From positions 1-41,959 of the forward strand of contig CACMXM010000004.1 of the NCBI GenBank assembly GCA_902617645.1: DNA of 41,959 nucleotides, written 5' to 3'. Within the stretch, counting starts at the first letter, position 1. Each line of letters starts with the position of its first letter. A program made the position numbers and the translations under genes. Of this stretch, positions 1 to 9,767 are shown piece by piece. This DNA comes from an uncultured Pelagibacteraceae bacterium. GTDB lineage: Bacteria > Pseudomonadota > Alphaproteobacteria > Pelagibacterales > Pelagibacteraceae. The notes under the pieces were generated by a model. The model was not told the DNA's origin. It saw only the letters and a list, made by a program, of their open reading frames with translations, and searched no databases.

Positions 1-237
1 ATCGGTAAAAAATGGCTAATAAACAATTATGTTTATAGTTGAAGGTTTTTTTAACTCTATCAATATTCTATTTAAATTTCACATTAGCACGGTCAGGTTA
101 TTTGCAACAACATTCTCTTGCTTAAGCAATGGTTAGATTCATTTTCTCAGTGATAATATTAATTAAATTTATATAAATTTTATTTAGGCAGAAATAAAAT
201 AATAAAACTAAAGTTACAAGCAACATCATTAAACTTT

Positions 238-1539
238 TCAGGTCACTGAGTCTATTACAACAATAGTTAGATCATCTTTTTGAATTTTACCTGACTTTAC
301 TATATCCTCAACAATAATTTTTAATCTTTGATTGTTTGGCTTGTTCTGATATTTAGTAATGTAATTTTGAAATCCTTCCGCTCCAAGCATTTCTCCCTCG
401 GGACTTTTAATTTCTGTGATACCATCAGTGAAGATATACATTGAACTTTCTGAAAATTTTAAAACTGTTTCTTTATATTTTATTTTTGGCATTATTCCTA
501 ATGGTGGTCCCGCATCAGTAAAATTAGAAAATTTTCCATCTTTAGAATAGATTAATGGTGGTTCATGACCCGCGTTTGATAAATGTAATTCTTTTTTATT
601 GCTATCGTAAATTCCTACAAGCATAGTTACAAACATTCCCCTTGCTGCAGTCTCGCAGATTTCTTTGTTAAGCAGTTCTAAAAGTTCAGATGCAGAGAAC
701 ATAGTTTTACTCAAACATCTATAAAGACTTGATGCTTTAGACATTAATAAAGATGACTTAATACCTTTTCCTGAAACATCCGCTACACCAAAACCAAATT
801 TACCTTTCTCTAGTTCAGAGAAATTATAAAAATCACCTGAGACAACCTTCGCGGGGATATTTATTCCTGCAATTGGAAATTTTCCATCTTTATTTTTTGA
901 TAATAATGTTTTTTGAATTTCTCCTACAATTTCTATTTCTTTTTGCATTCTATTTTTGTCAACAAGCTCTTTTGCCATCTTCGCATTTCTTATTGCTAAT
1001 GCAGCAGGTGCAGATAAGGTTTCTAATAATTTCCTGTCACCTTCTTCGAAAAGTTTACTATCTGTTTTTTTGTTAAGACAGTGTATTACACCTATGCATT
1101 CGTTAGCTGCAATCAATGGTGAACATAAAACTGAATACGTTGTAAAATTTGTTTTGTTATCCAAATCGAAATAGAACTCTGCTATTTCTCTTACGTCCTT
1201 TCTTACGTCTCCAACTCTAATACATTTTTTTTGTAAAACTGCTTTACCCATAACTCCTTGTGTCAAAGGTATTTCATATTCATCTAAGTAGGATTGATAT
1301 TTAGAAGCAATGCATTGAAAAACTTGTTTTTTATCTTCTATTAAAAATATATTTGCGGCCTGCGCATTTAGTCTTTTAATAATTACTTCAAGTGCTGTTT
1401 GTAAAGTTTCATTTAAATCAAGAGAAGTGGCAAACTCTTGGTTCATCTGAGTAATTATAGCTAAATCTAGATTTAATGTGGAATCTTCTTTCTTAGGTTC
1501 AGTTTTTTTAGATTTAAAAAACATTTTTATATTTGGCAT
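238..1539 (-). CDS. GAF domain-containing SpoIIE/RsbU-type PP2C serine phosphatase
   Basis: 433-aa ORF; N-terminal GAF-like region, C-terminal SpoIIE-like motifs (VSGDFYNF, GVADVSGKGIKSSLLMS, LSNAGHEPPLIY, FTDGITE, DDLTIVVI). Confidence 0.85.
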   Translation of the reverse strand: MPNIKMFFKSKKTEPKKEDSTLNLDLAIITQMNQEFATSLDLNETLQTALEVIIKRLNAQAANIFLIEDKKQVFQCIASKYQSYLDEYEIPLTQGVMGKAVLQKKCIRVGDVRKDVREIAEFYFDLDNKTNFTTYSVLCSPLIAANECIGVIHCLNKKTDSKLFEEGDRKLLETLSAPAALAIRNAKMAKELVDKNRMQKEIEIVGEIQKTLLSKNKDGKFPIAGINIPAKVVSGDFYNFSELEKGKFGFGVADVSGKGIKSSLLMSKASSLYRCLSKTMFSASELLELLNKEICETAARGMFVTMLVGIYDSNKKELHLSNAGHEPPLIYSKDGKFSNFTDAGPPLGIMPKIKYKETVLKFSESSMYIFTDGITEIKSPEGEMLGAEGFQNYITKYQNKPNNQRLKIIVEDIVKSGKIQKDDLTIVVIDSVT

Positions 1540-1628
1540 TCTAATGCTTTTTTGATAATTTTAACAAGTATGGAAATAATAATTAATTCACCTAGTTTCT
1601 ATCTTCATATTCAAGACGCTGTAGTAAT

Positions 1629-1644
1629 TATACAATACTGTATA
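1629..1644. promoter_or_regulatory. Inverted repeat TATACA-ATAC-TGTATA in the divergent intergenic region upstream of the prepilin peptidase gene
   Basis: Perfect 6-bp arms with 4-nt spacer between two divergently transcribed genes; operator function is only a guess. Confidence 0.25.
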
Positions 1645-1686
1645 GATGGAATTTTGAATATTGCCTCGCAATTTAAAATTTAGTTA

Positions 1687-2457
1687 GTGATATTACTTTT
1701 CTTTTTTATTTTAGGTAGTATCTGGGGCAGTTTTTCTAACGTATGCATCTATAGACTGCCTATAAATGATGGAATTGCACTTAGCCGCTCAAGCTGCCCA
1801 AGCTGTAAAAAAGTCATTAAATGGTATGATAATATTCCACTGATATCTTATATTGTTCTTAAAGCTAAGTGTAGAAACTGTGATTTTCAAATTAGTTCAC
1901 AATATTTCATAGTAGAGCTTTTAACAGCAATTTCTTTTGCGTTAGTATATTTCATCTTTGGTCTTTCAACTACTACAGTAATACTTTTAATTTTAATTGT
2001 TTTTTTTGTAATAATATTCTTTATAGACCTTAAACATTACATAATTCCTAATCAGCTAACATTTCCTTTAATGTTTATAGGTTTTGTAAAATCTTTTGAT
2101 CCTAATCTTAACCAAGCATTATTTCCAAATTATTTAAATTCTTTAATAGGAGGTTTGACTGGTTATTTTATTATTTGGTTAATTATATTTCTTTATAAAA
2201 AAGTTAGAAATAAAGAAGGTATGGGTCTTGGTGATGCTAAACTTTTGTCTGCTATAGGATTTTGGTTTGGTTGGATGAGTATACCGTTTGTAATTTTCTT
2301 TTCCTCTTTGATAGCTTTAATCTTTGTAATTCCTTCATTAGTTAAAAAATCCCGAAATTTATCTACTGAAATTCCTTTTGGACCTTACCTAATAATAGGC
2401 TGTTTGATTTTTATTATTTTTGGAAATGATTTAAAATTGATTTTATTTACTCTATAA
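1687..2457 (+). CDS. pilD: Prepilin peptidase / N-methyltransferase (type IV leader peptidase), GTG start
   Basis: 256 aa; GSFSNVCIYRLP, double CxxC (SCPSC...CRNC), FIDLKHYIIPN and GMGLGDAKLLSAIGFWFG aspartyl protease motifs. Confidence 0.92.
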   Translation: MILLFFFILGSIWGSFSNVCIYRLPINDGIALSRSSCPSCKKVIKWYDNIPLISYIVLKAKCRNCDFQISSQYFIVELLTAISFALVYFIFGLSTTTVILLILIVFFVIIFFIDLKHYIIPNQLTFPLMFIGFVKSFDPNLNQALFPNYLNSLIGGLTGYFIIWLIIFLYKKVRNKEGMGLGDAKLLSAIGFWFGWMSIPFVIFFSSLIALIFVIPSLVKKSRNLSTEIPFGPYLIIGCLIFIIFGNDLKLILFTL

Positions 2458-2461
2458 CTAA

Positions 2462-5400
2462 TTAAAAATTTTCTCTCCAAGATTTTCGGAATGACTTATA
2501 AGTTCCCTCTGCACCTAAAATTTTTATAAGAGTATCTTCAGACTCCTCTGGTCCTGCAAGGTTAGCAAATAAGTAGTCTCCAAATACTACAAGTTTAGAA
2601 AGTATACCTCGATCGACAAAATAACAACTGCTTGCATCTGTTGCTGCTGCGTTAGTCTGGTCTATAGTTCCAGAGACATCAAAACCACACTCATCATCTC
2701 GAGAACATATATATGCTTTACCTAACTTGCAGTTATCAAGTTTATCAGGTTCATAAATTGGAAAATAAACCTGTCCTCTGTAAACTGTAGGTGAGGCAGA
2801 TAATTTTCTAAATGTATTTTTTGTTTGTTTCCAATTTAAACCATCGTCAATTCCTAAGTGTACAACCCAACCCCCATCTGTAATTTTTACAAGACACTCA
2901 TTCATACCAGCATTGGTCGTGATTGCACAACTTGCTACATTAAATGAATCGTCCTCTTGAAAACTATCATCATCGTTTGTCGAGGTAGCAACCATTGCAA
3001 TTCCTAAATCAATTAGGGGTGCACTATCAATTTCATTTATATAATCTTGTATAAAGTTAGCATCTGTTTGGGATGGAACAGATTTTGTTCTACTTTTAAA
3101 CAATGGGTAGTCGGCATCTTTTATACCATAAATAATGTTGTCCATTAAATCTCCTGCCTCATCTCCAGTATCTGCAATTCTGTTAAAGTCACCAGTTCCA
3201 CCAAATAGCCATAGGCTTCCAGTGCTTTGACCAATTGCTCCATCCATTTCAAAAAAACTGTATCTTTTATTAATTGAATTCGCTCTTAGGTTCATAAGCG
3301 TTTGTCTTTCAAACAATCTTCCTGGTTGAGATGTTAAGTTAATTTTTGTAATTTTTCCTTCAAAATCATTTATGTAAACTAAAGCACCTCTCCAAGGAAC
3401 AGTTTTCCCAGCATCAGATGTAATTACAACAGGAGACGCTGGAATATAATTGGAAATATCACTTGCGTTAGGATAATCAACACCTCCTGCATCAGAACTT
3501 TGGTCTGATGGTAACAACAATTCTGCGTTAGTTTGAGCACTATCTAAAATTCTTAGTGGGCCGTCTAAAACGTCAGCCATAAATAAACTTCCGCCTTTTG
3601 TTTTACCTAACCCAATTTCAAGCGAGTCACCCTCTGATGTATTAGAAACGGGTCCTGCTTCTAGATCGACCATGTAAATATTTGAAGCTCCACACTCAGA
3701 ACCAACGCTATATCCACCTCCCATAACTGCAATATACCTATCATCCATTATATTGCCTCCTGTAGCTGTAGGTGCTCTAAATATTCTTGGAGTAGACCAT
3801 GTTTCACCTAGTTGACTATAATCAAAGAACTTATCTGCAGTTCCATTTACCGCACAAGATGTAGTAATTTTAATATCACTAGATGGATCTTCAGCGGTCC
3901 CTGCATTAAAGGTCATTTTGCTTGAAAATTTTATGGTTAAGACTTCAGTGTCTTTATCGTATTTAGCGCTTGAAAAAGTAGTGGGTAAATACTGATCGAC
4001 TGATAATTTATAAACTTGGATCTTTGTAACACTACCAGAAGCCGTGTCATATAAGTTTTTGTCAAGTCCAGGCATGTTCCAAGAATAAGAATAATCACTG
4101 TAACAAGTATTTTCACTTGCAATAGCAAAGTTGTCATCTGGGTTGGTATTGCTGCTATCTGATACATCGCTATTAGTCTGACATGGATTGAATGAGTCTC
4201 TTACTGTAAAATCGGTGTCACTATCTCCGTCAGACGTAGTATGCACTCTATAATTTTCATTGGCTGTTTGAGCTTCCCTAGACTCACTTAAAAAGAAATT
4301 ACTATCAGTATAACCATGTTCTGTAACATAGCCTGTATGATCTACCCTTAATACTTTATTATTTTGTACATCATTGAAAACTGAATACATAAATAAAGGA
4401 CCTGAACCATCTCCTCCGTTGGCGCCACTTGCTACTTCAGGATTTGTAACATCTAGAACTGCAAACCCTCTACCACCTCTTCCATATGGTACAAAAAGAA
4501 TTGTTCTCCACGACTTACTCGCTTCAAAGCCACTAAGGTCTTGTTTCAGCCCATAAATATATACATCATGAGCAACTGGGGAGCCGTCTACACCGAAGAT
4601 CGCATTACTACCACCCGCGTCATTATCAAATGCACCGTCATACCCGGTGTTCATCAGCAAAGGAAGTTTTGATCCAATCATTGGTGGTATGAAAGCCCAT
4701 AATTCTTCACCAGAATTTGCATCAAAAGCATGGAGCATACCAGCATTTGATCCTGCATAGAGGATTTTTTTTCTATTAATATTATTAAGTCTGAAAGTTT
4801 CATAACCATTTATTGATCTCCAATAAGCTTCTTGGTTATTATTAGAAAAGTCAGTGTTAGCACCTGGTGCTCCTACCTCAATTAATTGTGAATGGTATAT
4901 ATCTGCTAATATTGATGCTCTGTCCTCTGTTAAATCACAGCCTCCATTGTAATCAAAATAATCCTGACCTCGAACAAAATTTATTAATCCTATTAAATCA
5001 TCGGCAGTACCATCTTCAACACCGTCTTTACCTTTGCAGGTAGAGGATGAATTATGATAGTCTTTAACTTCATTACCAGTTTCTAAAAATAATGTTTCAA
5101 TTTCATCACTATAATCCGGGCCCCAATTATTCCATGTTGAATTATATTTCGCATCTGTATCTGTTGAGGTATCGAATACAGTCCATATTTTTCTATTAGC
5201 TGAACCTTTGGTTGCTAATAACTCTCCCGCATCCCAATTACATACGCCATCTTCATTACATTTATTATCTCCCTCTAATACATTACCGAATCCATCAATT
5301 ACTTTTCTTAATAGTTTACCCTCCCATTCACCTCTAGATGCATAATTAAATTGTGCTTGATAAACAGAACCTCCTTCTCTAACAGATGCTGTAATTGAAG

Positions 5401-7456
5401 GAGCTGTAAATGATAATCTGTCAGCAATAATTTGTGCAATTTTTTCTACAAGTGCTGCTTTTAAATCCTCTGGTTTACTTGCAACAATTGTTGGCTCACA
5501 TTTTACCGATGCAGGATCATCACACGATCCTGCTAAAGCAAGTCTATCAAAATTCTTTTTTGCTCTTTCATCATCATAAGTTCCACCGTAAGCCACAAAA
5601 AGAGTTTTAACATCCATGTCTTGTCTTAATGATTTTATTTGTGTTAAAGCTCTACTGCCTACCTCTGTATTATTGATAAAGCCATCACTAATTACAATTA
5701 CATAATTTAGTGCACATGGTTTATTTTCTTGAATTATATTAATTTCATCGGCTGTATCATTAAAATAGTGATAAATGTGATCTGCAAAAGCGTTTCCGTC
5801 TGTTGCAAATTCAAGAGGCGTTCTGCCCATCTCTAATATTATTTCAGCTCCATTTTCAGGACCTATGCCAACTTTTATACACGAGTCTTTATCGCACTGT
5901 TTAGTTTGACCTTCTGGGTGATCTCCAATCCAGCCAGCTGGATAAAAACAATCTCCTTTTTTGTGACAATATTTCTCTCCAGGCTTTTTTTTTGATCTGT
6001 TGCCTTTTGTGTTATTTAATCCACCGTTCCAATAACCATAACCAAAATTAGCACCTGAAGTCAGTGCCCCGTCAGAAACTACATATTCAATCGCAGCTTT
6101 AGCTCCTTGCCATCGAGAAAGTGCACCACCGCCATATCTTGCAAGCCAGGCAGTATCTAAATCGGACTGATCTGCATTAAATTTATCTTCGTCAAGCTCA
6201 TCAATATTTTTTGTGCTGTTTCCAACAATTATACGGTTAGATGAAACATAAAATAGGCTCGAGGTTTTGGCTTTTTTATAGTTAGATTTTCCAGGCAATG
6301 ACAATTGAACGTCTGCAGCGGCAATACTTGCATTACTTTCATTTTTACCAGTTCCGTATTTTCCAAGTGATGCGATTAAGTTTACTTGAGTATTGTCCCA
6401 GTCTATTTCTAATTTTTGAATTCTGTGCGAGTAGGTAGCTACATATAGAGTGTCGTCATCAGTTGCTGCTTCAACGCTTCTTACGGCATCAATACTTTTT
6501 GAGATACTAGTTTGGTCCATTGTATCAATATTTGTTACTCTGTCCCTTTTGGTATCAATTACTAAGGTTGAAAATTCTCCTCTATCCTTGGGACACCAGA
6601 CACCATTATTGTCTTCCGCTAGCTCGAAACCAAAAAGATGTCCAGCTCTTGCAATAAATAGATAATATTTCCCACCTGAATCTGGACCACCTTTGCTTAC
6701 AGTCATGTCCTCTGTTTTTCCATCTAATAGGTAGTTTAAAAAATTACCACCATTTTTTAAATTACACCTTTTATGAACCCCTGTAGTTAAATTTCTAACC
6801 CAAAGACGTGCAGTGGGATTTTTTGCTCCTCCTACAAAAAGTATTTCTTCATTATCTAGTGTACTGATTGTTAGAAGTGTTGGCATAGCAATCCCTGTTA
6901 CTCCATTAGCCCAAACTTTTTTACATATTCCATTCTTATCAATTGCAATTACTCTTCCACCACCTGTGTAGGAGCCAAAGTACAAAATATCTTGACTAGT
7001 GATATCCATAGCATAGCTATAAGCCACATTTGATTTGGCGTTGCCACAGTCTCTGTCTTTTTCATAACCTCTGAAATTTACATTTCCCTTGGCAAATGAT
7101 TTATCCAGTTGGTTCCTTATTGTTCCGTCGTCATTTTTCGCAATTATTTTAATTATACCTGTTCCGCTTTTTTTTTCGGATGTGGATGCATAAATATTTC
7201 CCTCACTATCTTGAGCAAGTGCTTCAATAGAAGTTAAACCAAGGTAAGGACCTCCTTGAATTGGTTGGTTCATACTTTTGGAACTATCAAGCATGATTAA
7301 TATATTTGCTGGAACATCTCCTTCACCTGAGCCAGGTGGAATTTGTTTAGAGAAAGAGATATTAAAGTTTAAACTTAACAAAAGAATAGTTAAAAATTTT
7401 ATTTTCAAAAATTTTTTAAAACACTTTAATATATTTCTATTCATCAATCTCATCAC
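2462..7456 (-). CDS. pilY1: PilY1-like type IV pilus tip/biogenesis protein with VWA and C-terminal beta-propeller
   Basis: 1664 aa (alternative start at M5); signal peptide; MIDAS-like ILIMLDSSKSM; VIVISDGF; classic PilY1 KKILYAGSNAGMLHAFDANSGEELWAFIPP and PVVAHDVYIYG region; adjacent minor pilins. Confidence 0.9.
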   Translation of the reverse strand: MMRLMNRNILKCFKKFLKIKFLTILLLSLNFNISFSKQIPPGSGEGDVPANILIMLDSSKSMNQPIQGGPYLGLTSIEALAQDSEGNIYASTSEKKSGTGIIKIIAKNDDGTIRNQLDKSFAKGNVNFRGYEKDRDCGNAKSNVAYSYAMDITSQDILYFGSYTGGGRVIAIDKNGICKKVWANGVTGIAMPTLLTISTLDNEEILFVGGAKNPTARLWVRNLTTGVHKRCNLKNGGNFLNYLLDGKTEDMTVSKGGPDSGGKYYLFIARAGHLFGFELAEDNNGVWCPKDRGEFSTLVIDTKRDRVTNIDTMDQTSISKSIDAVRSVEAATDDDTLYVATYSHRIQKLEIDWDNTQVNLIASLGKYGTGKNESNASIAAADVQLSLPGKSNYKKAKTSSLFYVSSNRIIVGNSTKNIDELDEDKFNADQSDLDTAWLARYGGGALSRWQGAKAAIEYVVSDGALTSGANFGYGYWNGGLNNTKGNRSKKKPGEKYCHKKGDCFYPAGWIGDHPEGQTKQCDKDSCIKVGIGPENGAEIILEMGRTPLEFATDGNAFADHIYHYFNDTADEINIIQENKPCALNYVIVISDGFINNTEVGSRALTQIKSLRQDMDVKTLFVAYGGTYDDERAKKNFDRLALAGSCDDPASVKCEPTIVASKPEDLKAALVEKIAQIIADRLSFTAPSITASVREGGSVYQAQFNYASRGEWEGKLLRKVIDGFGNVLEGDNKCNEDGVCNWDAGELLATKGSANRKIWTVFDTSTDTDAKYNSTWNNWGPDYSDEIETLFLETGNEVKDYHNSSSTCKGKDGVEDGTADDLIGLINFVRGQDYFDYNGGCDLTEDRASILADIYHSQLIEVGAPGANTDFSNNNQEAYWRSINGYETFRLNNINRKKILYAGSNAGMLHAFDANSGEELWAFIPPMIGSKLPLLMNTGYDGAFDNDAGGSNAIFGVDGSPVAHDVYIYGLKQDLSGFEASKSWRTILFVPYGRGGRGFAVLDVTNPEVASGANGGDGSGPLFMYSVFNDVQNNKVLRVDHTGYVTEHGYTDSNFFLSESREAQTANENYRVHTTSDGDSDTDFTVRDSFNPCQTNSDVSDSSNTNPDDNFAIASENTCYSDYSYSWNMPGLDKNLYDTASGSVTKIQVYKLSVDQYLPTTFSSAKYDKDTEVLTIKFSSKMTFNAGTAEDPSSDIKITTSCAVNGTADKFFDYSQLGETWSTPRIFRAPTATGGNIMDDRYIAVMGGGYSVGSECGASNIYMVDLEAGPVSNTSEGDSLEIGLGKTKGGSLFMADVLDGPLRILDSAQTNAELLLPSDQSSDAGGVDYPNASDISNYIPASPVVITSDAGKTVPWRGALVYINDFEGKITKINLTSQPGRLFERQTLMNLRANSINKRYSFFEMDGAIGQSTGSLWLFGGTGDFNRIADTGDEAGDLMDNIIYGIKDADYPLFKSRTKSVPSQTDANFIQDYINEIDSAPLIDLGIAMVATSTNDDDSFQEDDSFNVASCAITTNAGMNECLVKITDGGWVVHLGIDDGLNWKQTKNTFRKLSASPTVYRGQVYFPIYEPDKLDNCKLGKAYICSRDDECGFDVSGTIDQTNAAATDASSCYFVDRGILSKLVVFGDYLFANLAGPEESEDTLIKILGAEGTYKSFRKSWRENF

Positions 7457-7964
7457 TTCCTATAAGAGCAAAATATTTTGGACTTGTAACATAAACGCCC
7501 TCAGATATTCCACCTTCATTAAGTTTTACGTGGTAATAAAAAATTTCTTTTTTTCCAAAATTCCACGTTCTGTATCCTTTCCACTTGTCATCATTAATAT
7601 CAATTGGTCCATATTTATTTTGTACATAGGATCTTAAAAGCCCTTCTTTGCTCTCTTTATCATTATCATAATTTTGAACTTCAATTTGTAATCCTGCAAT
7701 TAATCCATCGACTAAATAACCATAAACCAGTACCTCGCCTAAATCGATGTCCTTACAAAAAGCATCACTAGTCGTTTCTAAAATTTCATATTCTTCCTCT
7801 TCTAATTCGACTCCTGCTTCATTATTAAGTCCAGTATTAAAGGGTCCAAAAATATTATTAAAACCAGATCGATCACCACCTATATTTACACTTAATAAGT
7901 CACATGAATATGAGCTGGGCAAAATAATTAAAAACAAAATTAATGCAAAAAAAAATTTTTTCAT
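7437..7964 (-). CDS. Small secreted protein of unknown function in the pilus operon
   Basis: 175 aa, clear signal peptide (MKKFFFALILFLIILPSSYSC); lies between pilX-like and pilY1, overlaps the pilY1 start. Confidence 0.7.
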   Translation of the reverse strand: MKKFFFALILFLIILPSSYSCDLLSVNIGGDRSGFNNIFGPFNTGLNNEAGVELEEEEYEILETTSDAFCKDIDLGEVLVYGYLVDGLIAGLQIEVQNYDNDKESKEGLLRSYVQNKYGPIDINDDKWKGYRTWNFGKKEIFYYHVKLNEGGISEGVYVTSPKYFALIGSDEIDE

Positions 7965-8023
7965 TTTTTTAATTATACTAAAAATCCTTTTTTTTTAAAC
8001 AATACATAACCCATCTTGATCTG

Positions 8024-8755
8024 TTATCCCGGTAAAACTATTATACTTTCTAAAGGAATTATAATGTCATCTCTATTGTAAATGCCGCAAGCATACACTT
8101 TGTAAGCGGTCCCGGTAGTTTCTGCATCTACTGAACCTTTTGACATGCTTGATCCTGCCTCTTGGTAAGCAGCATTACCTACGTTGACCATAAAGTATTC
8201 ATAGGTGTATCTTTTCATAACTTCTTTCTCAACATCTTTATTGGCCTGATCAAAATCTTGTGTGTTAAATATAGGAACTAATAAATTGTCAAAAAAACTC
8301 TGGTTTTGTCTATGAGCAACAACTTGTAATCTGTTTGAACCCTGTTGAACTATATTTTTGAAACTTCTATAACAAGCTGAACCTGTATCAGCTTTATTTT
8401 CATTTGATGGTGGTTTCCAATCTCCCATGATCTTTTGAGATCTTGTATAAGTGCCAATTGTTTCAGTAACCTCAGTTTCAACTCCTGTATCAGGATCAGT
8501 CACTGTTGTAGTAACAGTTTTTGAACCTTCTTGCCAGTTACCCATATAAGCATTTATAAGTTCTTTCTCTCCTTCAATAAGACCAGTCTCAGCTACATAA
8601 AATGTTTGTTGGTAAAGATCACTATCATTATTACTTTTGTGGTCACTTGAAGATATTACTACTAACGCACCACCCATTAGTGACATCACTAATAATAACA
8701 CTAGTGATAGTACTAAAGTAAAACCTGCTATATTTTCTTTTTTCATTTTATCCAC
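8024..8755 (-). CDS. pilX: PilX-like minor pilin (no Glu5)
   Basis: 243 aa; class III signal-like KKENIAG/FTLVLSLVLLLVMSLMGGALVVISS followed by FYVAETGLIEGE; position next to pilW. Confidence 0.75.
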   Translation of the reverse strand: MDKMKKENIAGFTLVLSLVLLLVMSLMGGALVVISSSDHKSNNDSDLYQQTFYVAETGLIEGEKELINAYMGNWQEGSKTVTTTVTDPDTGVETEVTETIGTYTRSQKIMGDWKPPSNENKADTGSACYRSFKNIVQQGSNRLQVVAHRQNQSFFDNLLVPIFNTQDFDQANKDVEKEVMKRYTYEYFMVNVGNAAYQEAGSSMSKGSVDAETTGTAYKVYACGIYNRDDIIIPLESIIVLPG

Positions 8756-9767
8756 CTATATTCCTTGTATGAATACTTACGACAACCGAGTCTCTTAAAA
8801 ACCTATCAGTATAAGATTGGGAACGGTTTCCTAATGCTTTCACAAGTCTTAGTTTGTTTCCTGACGCTTCAGATTTATAAAATTCTTTTTTGGATCTGAA
8901 TGATAATCTCATATCAACAACTCTAATTCGATATAGATCAACATTAGTATCATTATCAGGAACTGGAAAAGAACTTAATGTTTGATTATACAGATCTATG
9001 CCGTTCTCATCAAATAATTGAAATTCCATATCCACAATACGATCTCTAACCATCACATCATGATAACATTCAGGGCAATCTTCTTTTTCAACTGCCCAAT
9101 AGCCAGTTTGTGATTCAGCGCTTGAATCATTTTCAATCCAGCTTTCTTTTGTTTTGTATAAAGAAAAATAATTATCACTACCATCTTGTTCTGCTTTAGC
9201 AAAATAAGTGATTTTATATTTTTTGTAGTTTTGTACTGGATCATATTCATCAAAATCACCATATACAATATGGATCATGTCACAACATAAGTCTCCAACA
9301 TTAACAGTGTTATTGGTTCCTCCAGTAGCTGAGATTGCATCGTCGGAATTTGGATTACATCCACTTGGTTTATTACTGTCTAGTTGGTTTGGCACATAGT
9401 CTGTTGTATTTCTAAAAACAATTATTGGTGCATGACTGTCACTACATTTTCTCACCGTCCCATCTGCCTCCTCTGCGTCTCCAAAACCAATTATTTGAGA
9501 AAGATCATCAAATACAGGAATATCTTTGTCATTTTCTCCATGATAATACTTAAAACCAGCAAGCCTAATATCTTTTATGATCATTCCAACAACATCTCTG
9601 CTTGATCTACTTACCTTTGCTTTATCTGTAACTTGTTGATAGCTACCTTGAACAACTCTATAAGTTGTAAACATAGCCCCCATCATTAATGAGGTAACCA
9701 AAATACCAATCAATAATTCTATAAGGGTAACACCAGCTATTTTTTTCAAATTGAAACTTCTCATCAC
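8748..9767 (-). CDS. pilW: PilW-like minor pilin
   Basis: 339 aa; prepilin motif IAG/VTLIELLIGILVTSLMMGAMFTTYRVVQG; VVGMIIKDIRLAGF typical of PilW. Confidence 0.82.
   Translation of the reverse strand: MMRSFNLKKIAGVTLIELLIGILVTSLMMGAMFTTYRVVQGSYQQVTDKAKVSRSSRDVVGMIIKDIRLAGFKYYHGENDKDIPVFDDLSQIIGFGDAEEADGTVRKCSDSHAPIIVFRNTTDYVPNQLDSNKPSGCNPNSDDAISATGGTNNTVNVGDLCCDMIHIVYGDFDEYDPVQNYKKYKITYFAKAEQDGSDNYFSLYKTKESWIENDSSAESQTGYWAVEKEDCPECYHDVMVRDRIVDMEFQLFDENGIDLYNQTLSSFPVPDNDTNVDLYRIRVVDMRLSFRSKKEFYKSEASGNKLRLVKALGNRSQSYTDRFLRDSVVVSIHTRNIGG

Noticed and set aside
118-129. Perfect palindrome TTGCTTAAGCAA near the window start
   Set aside because: Short, isolated, no context to support a function.
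873-1174. Plus-strand ORFs opposite the SpoIIE phosphatase
   Set aside because: Antisense to a well-supported CDS; no motif; typical spurious ORFs.
3937-6665. Short ORFs inside pilY1 (3937-4167, 4374-4556, 6450-6665)
   Set aside because: Fully contained within a confident CDS, with no recognisable domain.
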